A stretch of DNA of 10,826 bases, taken from Lachnospiraceae bacterium UBA7225 (GTDB taxonomy: Bacteria; Bacillota; Clostridia; Lachnospirales; Lachnospiraceae). The DNA is taken from NCBI GenBank assembly GCA_002473385.1, contig DKTR01000130.1, positions 22,630 through 33,455 on the forward strand, given 5' to 3'. Both the position numbers and the translations under genes were made by a program. The notes below the pieces were generated by a model. That model did not search any database. It saw nothing but the letters and a program-made list of their open reading frames with translations, and was not told the origin of the DNA. Of the stretch, positions 6,432-10,826 are shown one piece after another; position 1 is the stretch's first letter, and every line of letters begins with the position of its first letter.

Positions 6432-7557
6432 TCTCATAGAAATCCCGAAAGCGGAGGCGGAGAAAAGTATCCGTGGATCAAGAGAAGCTTTTACAGAAGA
6501 TATCGGGACGAACATTTCTTTGATAGAGAAACGCGTGAAAGATAAAGCACTGAAGGCAGAACGATGGACGCTTGGCCGCCGCACGCAGACAGAGACGGTT
6601 CTTTTGTATCTGGAGGATGTGGCTTACAGGGAAATACTGGATAAGGCAAGAAAAAAATTGAACCTGCCGGATATTGACAGCGTGATGGATAGTGGTATGC
6701 TGGAACAGCTTATCAAGGAGAAAGTATGGTCGCCGTTTCCTGAGTGCCAGACAAGTGAGCGGCCGGACCGTGTTTCGCAGGCTCTCCTGGAAGGAAGGGC
6801 GGCGATTCTGCTGGATCATTCACCGGAAGCGCTTATTCTGCCGGCCACGGCAGATACTATGTTTCAGACAAATGATGATTACTACCGTCATTTTCTGGTG
6901 GTATCCTTCCTGCGTCTGATCCGCTATTTTTCGGGTTTTTTAGCGGCATTTCTGCCGGGTCTTTACGTGGCGGCAAGCTGTTATCATACGCAGCTTCTTC
7001 CGACAAATCTGGTGCTGTCGCTGGCGGAGGCGCGTGCAGGCGTGCCGTTTCCGGTTCTTCTGGAGATTCTTTTAATGGAGCTTGCCTTTGAGCTGATCCG
7101 GGAGGCAGGGCTTAGGATGCCGGGGGCGATCGGCAATACCATCGGAATTGTCGGCGGTCTTATCGTTGGCCAGTCGGCTGTTTCCGCTAATCTGGTAAGT
7201 CCGATGACTGTTGTGGTGGTAGCGCTGACTGCGCTGGGCTCTTTTTCTATCCCAAACGAAGAATTTTCCGAGGCGCTGCGTCTGATAAAGTATGGCAACA
7301 TTTTTCTGGGAGGGGCTCTGGGAATTGTGGGAATTGTACTCGGTGTGTATTTTCTGATACTGCATCTGGCACGCCTGCAGAGCTTTGGCGTACCTTATTT
7401 AAGCCCGTTTGCTGTGCCGGAAGTAAATGATTTTCAGGATCTGCGAGACGGACTAATCCGCTGGCCCATGCGGACATTGCTGCGCCGTCCGTTTTTCGCA
7501 TGGCACAGGCAGCGGATCCGTATGCGGAAAAAGGAGGAAGATGATGCTCGCAAATAA
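6427..7557 (+). CDS. Spore germinant receptor A subunit (GerA/GerKA family), short at the N-terminus
   Basis: A GerA-family inner-membrane subunit of a spore germinant receptor. It opens almost at once with SIRGSREAFTEDIGTNISLIEKRVKD (residues 14-39), which in ordinary GerA proteins lies well inside the soluble N-terminal domain. The core continues with LGRRTQTETVLLYLEDVA, WSPFPECQTSERPDRVSQALLEGRAAIL and DDYYRHFLVVSFLRLIRYFSGFLAAFLPGLYVA. Hydrophobic segments lie near 160-182, 233-253, 256-275 and 288-314, followed by LQSFGVPYLSPFAV and a basic tail. At 376 residues it is about 100 or more shorter than the usual 470-500, and the missing part is the first N-terminal subdomain. Only 71 bp separate it from gntR, and they hold a terminator, so the missing piece is not upstream. 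The start is uncertain. It overlaps gerB by 14 bp. The family is certain; function of the shortened form is not. Confidence 0.88.
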   Translation: MILIEIPKAEAEKSIRGSREAFTEDIGTNISLIEKRVKDKALKAERWTLGRRTQTETVLLYLEDVAYREILDKARKKLNLPDIDSVMDSGMLEQLIKEKVWSPFPECQTSERPDRVSQALLEGRAAILLDHSPEALILPATADTMFQTNDDYYRHFLVVSFLRLIRYFSGFLAAFLPGLYVAASCYHTQLLPTNLVLSLAEARAGVPFPVLLEILLMELAFELIREAGLRMPGAIGNTIGIVGGLIVGQSAVSANLVSPMTVVVVALTALGSFSIPNEEFSEALRLIKYGNIFLGGALGIVGIVLGVYFLILHLARLQSFGVPYLSPFAVPEVNDFQDLRDGLIRWPMRTLLRRPFFAWHRQRIRMRKKEEDDARK

Positions 7558-8653
7558 CAGAAAGATATCAGACCATCAGATTACGCGCCTGCTGTTTGGA
7601 GATCTGATTGCCAGGCTGATGCTGCTTCTGCCGTATGCCAAAGCGGGGGCATCGGGCTGGGAGTTTCTGGCGGCGACAGGACTTGGTATTCTCTGGACAC
7701 TCCTCTATGTCAGGCTGCTTGCCGGATTTTCCGGGTATGTGCAGGGCAGCTTCACGGCGTATCTGCGGGAGCGGGCAGGAGCCGGCGTCGCATATGCGGT
7801 TGATCTGCTGATGATTATGTTCCTGCTTTTGCATCTGGCATATCTGGTCAGGCTTACAGGAACTGTCTGCCGGATCTTCCTGCTTCCCGAGACCCGGGAA
7901 AATGTGCTTCTGATCTGCACACTCCTTGCAGGCACGGTGACAGCGGCAGGTGACGGGCAGGTGCGCGGGCGGATGGCGGAAATTTTCTTTTTGCCGGTTG
8001 CAGCGGCACTGGCAATTATGCTGCTCGCGTCTGCGGGCGCAGTAAAGCCGGAACATTTTTATGATAGCAGCCCCTCTTTTAATGTGATGGAGATTTTTAT
8101 CAGAAGCGGGGCAGTTTTTGGAAGTTTTTGTGAGGTGACGCTGATTTTATACGATCTGCCGCATATCCGGTGCCGGAGCTGCGGGCAGAGAAGGGCGCTG
8201 CAGCGGGCAATGCAGAAGGGTATACTTGTCACAGCGGCATTTTTGCTTGTTGTGTTTGGGATTGCGCTGGGGGTTTTCGGAGAAGCAGGGTTTTTGCGCC
8301 TGCCCTGGCCGGCACTTACACTTATGAGCAGCGCGTCTCTCCCAGGTGGATTCCTGCAGCGCTGGGATGTAGTTTTTCTGGCATTTTTGCTGCCGGGTCT
8401 GTTTCTGGCGACCGGGAGCGCCTTCCATCATCTGGGACAGATCTGGAGGGAAATTTTTCAAAAGGGCAGCCATATCCGGGTGCTGGCAGGCATGTGCACA
8501 GCTGCACTGCTTTTGTCGCTGCTGTCCGGAGATTATGAGAATGCTATGCAGATGTATTTCAAATGGGGCATCTGCACTCTGGTACCACTGATGGCGGCAG
8601 TTCCTGTTTTCCTTGGCATATTGGAAAGGATGAAGAAAAAATGCGGATCATAA
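7544..8653 (+). CDS. Spore germinant receptor B subunit (GerB/GerKB family, endospore germination permease)
   Basis: A 369-residue integral membrane protein of the GerAB family, related to APC-type amino-acid transporters and thought to form the germinant-binding membrane part of the receptor. About ten hydrophobic segments are visible, near 14-32, 38-60, 82-107, 119-136, 145-165, 182-203, 226-247, 272-295, 311-328 and 338-360. The family-typical stretch RLPWPALTLMSSASLPGGFLQRWDVVF spans 252-278. Length is normal for the family, unlike its two partners. A cytoplasmic-looking loop near 207-225 is basic and carries a CxxC pair (C210, C213). GGAGG at 7533-7537 favours ATG 7544 (6 nt) over ATG 7541. 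The gene overlaps the A gene upstream by 14 bp and gerC downstream by 13 bp, so the three are surely one operon. Confidence 0.9.
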   Translation: MLANNRKISDHQITRLLFGDLIARLMLLLPYAKAGASGWEFLAATGLGILWTLLYVRLLAGFSGYVQGSFTAYLRERAGAGVAYAVDLLMIMFLLLHLAYLVRLTGTVCRIFLLPETRENVLLICTLLAGTVTAAGDGQVRGRMAEIFFLPVAAALAIMLLASAGAVKPEHFYDSSPSFNVMEIFIRSGAVFGSFCEVTLILYDLPHIRCRSCGQRRALQRAMQKGILVTAAFLLVVFGIALGVFGEAGFLRLPWPALTLMSSASLPGGFLQRWDVVFLAFLLPGLFLATGSAFHHLGQIWREIFQKGSHIRVLAGMCTAALLLSLLSGDYENAMQMYFKWGICTLVPLMAAVPVFLGILERMKKKCGS

Positions 8654-9129
8654 AAATGCTGCTGGTATGCGCGGTATGTGCGGCAGCGCTATGCGGATGT
8701 GCAGCGCATGAACTGGAGGACCGTATCTTTGCGCAGGCAATGGAGCTGGACTGGAGAGATGGGGTACTGACGGGCGGATTCGGCGATTTCCTGACGGAGG
8801 GAAACAGCGTAAAGGAAGTACGGGAAAACTACCAGGATAAGCTGGACAAATATCTGGATCTCGGGCACGTCCAGGCGATCGTGCTTGGCGAAGCTCTTTG
8901 CGCAAATGATGAAAAGCTTCGGGAGGTGCTGCTGGAGCTGGAGCAGATGCCGGTAATCTATCGGAACAGTCTGGTATTCCGGCATGATTACCGCGATGAT
9001 GAAAGCTACTTAAAGGAGCTGGCAGATGAGGGAAAGGTGCCGGGAGAATATCTCTGTGACCGCTACCGGAATACGCCGCACAGTAAGCCGGCCGAAACAC
9101 TGGGAGAACTGCTTTCTGATGTTTTTTAG
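8641..9129 (+). CDS. Spore germinant receptor C lipoprotein (GerC family), short form
   Basis: A 162-residue lipoprotein. The signal peptide MRIIKMLLVCAVCAAALCGC ends in a lipobox (L-C-G-C, lipidated C20), followed by AHELEDRIFAQAMELDW, which matches the opening of GerC domain 1 (family form: lipid Cys, then E-I-E-D-R-A-F). Residues about 85-140 (LGHVQAIVLGEALCANDEKLREVLLELEQMPVIYRNSLVF) match the next domain-1 core. The protein then stops after AETLGELLSDVF, about where domain 1 ends; ordinary GerC proteins have 370-400 residues and three domains. The start ATG at 8641 was chosen over an in-frame upstream ATG at 8563 because only it places the signal peptide at the N-terminus. GGAAAGGA lies 10 nt upstream, and the gene overlaps gerB by 13 bp. 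The stop follows a run of six T. A terminator-like hairpin begins 30 bp later, so no further GerC coding is present. Confidence 0.8.
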   Translation: MRIIKMLLVCAVCAAALCGCAAHELEDRIFAQAMELDWRDGVLTGGFGDFLTEGNSVKEVRENYQDKLDKYLDLGHVQAIVLGEALCANDEKLREVLLELEQMPVIYRNSLVFRHDYRDDESYLKELADEGKVPGEYLCDRYRNTPHSKPAETLGELLSDVF

Positions 9130-9159
9130 TAGTGGAAATACCGGCAGGCACAGATTAAA

Positions 9160-9191
9160 AACTCAGCAGCCATGTTTTTGGCTGCTGAGTT
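9160..9191. terminator. Shared hairpin terminator between convergent germination operon and DUF362 gene
   Basis: AACTCAGCAGCCA (9160-9172) and TGGCTGCTGAGTT (9179-9191) form a perfect 13-bp stem with a 6-nt loop. Read on the - strand the stem is followed by TTTTAAT, a usable U-tract for the DUF362 gene, whose stop is 13 bp away. On the + strand the following bases are only moderately T-rich, so termination of the ger operon may be weaker. Confidence 0.85.
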
Positions 9192-9204
9192 ACTCTCTAT
9201 ATAT

Positions 9205-10323
9205 TTATACTTCAATTAATTCGTATTCATCGGTTCCGATACCGATTTTCTTTGCATGCTCGATGCAGGATTTCCAGTTTGTGTCCGGATGACTCATGTG
9301 GAAATGATCGTGTCCGGTATGGTCGTGTTTCTGGCGGGCTTCATCCAGAACGCTGCCATGGATGACCGGCTGCGCATTTACAGCATCGGCGCATGCTACG
9401 TCCAGAGCGACTGGATCGAAGGAGGCGAACATACCGACATCCGGCACGATCGGAAGATCGTTTTCCGCATGGCAGTCGCAGTTCGGAGAAACATCAATTA
9501 CCAGGCTGATATGGAAATTCGGTCTGCCGTCGATGACTGCTTTGGAATATTCAGCAATCTTACAGTTTAAGATATCGTTTGCCTCGTCGCTTGCCGCTTC
9601 TACCGCATCCTTTGGACAGACACCAATACATCTGCCGCAGCCTACACATTTGTTGTGGTCAATGGATGCCTTCTTGTCTGTCACAACAGCAGCTCCGTGT
9701 GCACAGATACGGCTGCAGGCTCCGCAGCCTACGCAGGCATCTGCATTTACAGACGGCTTTCCGGCGCTGTGCATCTCCATTTTTCCGGCGCGGGAGCCGC
9801 AGCCCATGCCGAGATTCTTCAAAGTGCCGCCAAAGCCGGTCGCCTCATGTCCTTTGAAATGCGTCAGACTGATTACGATGTCGGCATCCATCACAGCGCG
9901 TCCGATTTTTGCTTCTTTTACATATTCACCGCCCTCTACCGGAACCAGCACATCGTCCGTACCCTTCAGACCATCGGCGATCAGAATGTGGCAGCCGGTG
10001 GAAAACGGGGAAAAGCCGTTGACATAAGCGCTTTCAATATGATCAAGCGCATTTTTGCGTCCGCCAACATAGAGTGTGTTACAGTCTGTCAGAAACGGCT
10101 TTCCGCCAAGCTCCTTCACGATGTCGACGACTGTTTTCGCGTAATTCGGACGCAGATAGGCAAGATTGCCCGGTTCGCCAAAATGAATTTTAATTGCAGT
10201 ATATTTATTTTCAAAATCGATATCAGCGATGCCTGCTTTTTTGATCAGGCGGGCAAGCTTCTGCTGCAGATTATGGTTTCCATCTGCGCGCAGATTTGTA
10301 AAATAGACCTTTGATTTTTCCAT
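9205..10323 (-). CDS. DUF362 protein with two [4Fe-4S] ferredoxin motifs
   Basis: A 372-residue cytoplasmic iron-sulfur protein; the physiological role of the family is unknown. Residues about 40-180 form the DUF362 domain (AIKIHFGEPGNLAYLRPNY, FLTDCNTLY, DIVISLTHFKGHEATGFGGTLKNLGMGC). Two bacterial-type [4Fe-4S] motifs follow: C197, C200, C203, C207 and C226, C229, C232, C236 (CVGCGRCIGVCP). A second DUF362-like part follows (PDVGMFASFDPVALDVACADAVN near 294-316). Near the C-terminus a histidine-rich run at 333-345 (six His in 13 residues) could bind metal. No signal peptide or membrane segment is seen. The ATG is set by AGGAGG (10329-10334 on this strand's complement). It is convergent with the germination operon and lies 73 bp downstream of a small same-strand gene. 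A redox or electron-transfer role is an inference from the clusters alone. Confidence 0.93.
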   Translation of the reverse strand: MEKSKVYFTNLRADGNHNLQQKLARLIKKAGIADIDFENKYTAIKIHFGEPGNLAYLRPNYAKTVVDIVKELGGKPFLTDCNTLYVGGRKNALDHIESAYVNGFSPFSTGCHILIADGLKGTDDVLVPVEGGEYVKEAKIGRAVMDADIVISLTHFKGHEATGFGGTLKNLGMGCGSRAGKMEMHSAGKPSVNADACVGCGACSRICAHGAAVVTDKKASIDHNKCVGCGRCIGVCPKDAVEAASDEANDILNCKIAEYSKAVIDGRPNFHISLVIDVSPNCDCHAENDLPIVPDVGMFASFDPVALDVACADAVNAQPVIHGSVLDEARQKHDHTGHDHFHMSHPDTNWKSCIEHAKKIGIGTDEYELIEV

Positions 10324-10328
10324 ATGTA

Positions 10329-10377
10329 CCTCCTGTGAGAAAATATTTATTTGCTATTTATTATATATCACAGGAGG
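10329..10377 (-). promoter_or_regulatory. Inverted repeat able to bury the DUF362 gene ribosome site
   Basis: CCTCCTGTGA (10329-10338) and TCACAGGAGG (10368-10377) are perfect 10-bp inverted repeats 29 bp apart. In - strand RNA that includes both, CCUCCU pairs with the AGGAGG that serves the DUF362 gene. The distal arm lies between the -35 and -10 boxes of the proximal promoter, so transcripts from that promoter would lack it. Confidence 0.6.
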
Positions 10378-10389
10378 CGGTTCAGACAA
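10360..10389 (-). promoter_or_regulatory. Sigma-A-type promoter for the DUF362 gene
   Basis: Read on the - strand, TTGTCT (10389-10384) and a perfect TATAAT (10365-10360) are separated by 18 nt. Transcription would start near 10353, giving a leader of about 30 nt that contains the AGGAGG ribosome site. Confidence 0.6.
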
Positions 10390-10396
10390 GTCTCTT

Positions 10397-10696
10397 TTAT
10401 GTGCGATTTCTGGTTTGTAAGCCTGTCCTTCCGGAAGGAGTATCCGATGCTGCACTGGTATCTGCCCTGCCGGAAATATTTGATGCTGCACCGGTATCTG
10501 CCTTTCCTGAAATATTCGGTTCACCTGCGCCTGCGATATGCGGCGGAAGGAATGGGTAGATATTTTCATACGATTCCAACTCATAATCGCTCTGCGGCGC
10601 GGAGGGAATCAGTCCGGTGCAGTCTGTCCGGGAAGCTGATTTTCCGAGATAATCGTAGGATTCGATAATAGTTTCATTTTCTCTGTTTATTTTCAT
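10397..10696 (-). CDS. Small hypothetical protein with tandem repeats
   Basis: A 99-residue protein of unknown function. The ATG is preceded by AGGAG with a 9-nt spacer (site at 10706-10710 on the complementary strand), which supports translation. Residues 1-52 are acidic and non-repetitive (including DCTGLIPSAPQ at 26-36 and SYENIYPFLPP at 42-52). Residues 61-84 are two copies of a 12-residue repeat (NISGKADTGAAS and NISGRADTSAAS), with a degraded third copy after it, and the end is basic (RNRT). There is no signal peptide, membrane segment or cysteine pair. The first half vaguely recalls short clostridial hypothetical proteins, but I cannot name a family. Other frames are also open across the repeat, so the reading frame after about residue 60 is less certain. 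No promoter was recognised. Confidence 0.55.
   Translation of the reverse strand: MKINRENETIIESYDYLGKSASRTDCTGLIPSAPQSDYELESYENIYPFLPPHIAGAGEPNISGKADTGAASNISGRADTSAASDTPSGRTGLQTRNRT
10446..10517. repeat. 36-bp tandem repeat, two copies
   Basis: Units 10446-10481 and 10482-10517 each begin GATGCTGCAC and end near GAAATATT. They differ at about five positions, so they match at roughly 85%. A more decayed copy may precede them (about 10420-10445). The unit length is a multiple of three and keeps the small - strand gene in frame. Confidence 0.85.
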
Positions 10697-10780
10697 ATGC
10701 GGCGGCTCCTTTTTTCAAAATACATGTTTGTCAATTAGTGTGCGCAGAAACGGGAAAATCATGCAGAAGACGGATTATGA

Positions 10781-10809
10781 TTGATAAAAGTTATAACAAG
10801 TTATAAAAT
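10781..10809 (+). promoter_or_regulatory. Sigma-A-like promoter reading out of the window, with a symmetric repeat in its spacer
   Basis: TTGATA (10781-10786) and TAAAAT (10804-10809) are 17 nt apart, each matching 5 of 6 consensus bases, and point toward the right edge. The spacer and -10 region contain TTATAACAAGTTATAA (10791-10806), a 7-bp inverted repeat with a 2-nt centre that also reads as a direct repeat of AGTTATAA at a 10-bp period. This is a normal operator position. The gene served would lie beyond the window. Confidence 0.45.
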
Positions 10810-10826
10810 GATGTTGGGGTCAAAAG

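Noticed and set aside
8563..8640. In-frame extension of gerC to an upstream ATG
   Set aside because: It would bury the lipoprotein signal peptide 26 residues inside the protein and lie within gerB; ATG 8641 gives a proper N-terminal signal.
9362..10314. Two long + strand open frames (about 220 codons each) opposite the DUF362 gene
   Set aside because: They are mirror frames of a gene with clear cluster motifs, with no ribosome site or recognisable domains; the composition is cysteine/serine-rich noise.
10311..10668. + strand open frames across the tandem repeat (for example the VSALPEIFDAAP-type repeat)
   Set aside because: They lack a credible start with a ribosome site and overlap the DUF362 promoter; the - strand frame has a good ribosome site.
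10706..10734. Perfect TTGACA on the - strand (10734-10729) as the -35 of the small repeat gene
   Set aside because: At 17 nt downstream lies the ribosome site AAGGAG, not a -10 box; no partner element fits.

Overview
The window looks like chromosome from a spore-forming anaerobic clostridium, most likely of the Lachnospiraceae type. The evidence is a SipL-type spore-coat protein (SPOCS/DUF3794 domains plus LysM), a GerA/GerB/GerC-like germinant-receptor operon, an MEP-pathway isoprenoid gene, strong AGGAGG ribosome sites and a DUF362 ferredoxin-like protein. I see no phage, IS element, CRISPR array, tRNA or rRNA.

Layout. (1) 1-3070, + strand: the 3' part of rarA overlaps by 32 bp a gene in which an M18 aminopeptidase is fused to a tyrosine-phosphatase-like domain. 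(2) 3084-4703: a hairpin/T-run that doubles as the ribosome-site region of sipL, then sipL. (3) 4710-6411: a strong sigma-A-like promoter with a GntR-type palindrome at its start site, ispE, a GntR/FadR-family regulator, and a terminator. (4) 6427-9129: a germination operon in which the A subunit lacks its N-terminal part, the B subunit is full length and the C lipoprotein stops after about its first domain. (5) 9160-9191: a hairpin shared by convergent genes. (6) 9205-10323, - strand: a DUF362 protein with two [4Fe-4S] motifs. (7) 10397-10696, - strand: a small unknown protein with a 36-bp tandem repeat. (8) 10781-10809: a promoter-like sequence pointing out of the window, with a symmetric repeat in its spacer.

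How the parts fit. Two blocks concern sporulation (sipL: coat attachment; ger genes: spore germination). The ispE-gntR pair looks like a self-regulated housekeeping unit. The most unusual observations are the M18-phosphatase fusion, the reduced germinant receptor, the candidate GntR operator, and two places (before sipL and before the DUF362 gene) where a hairpin in read-through RNA would bury the ribosome site while a transcript from a proximal candidate promoter would not. Functional assignments rest on family recognition by eye; no database search was possible.
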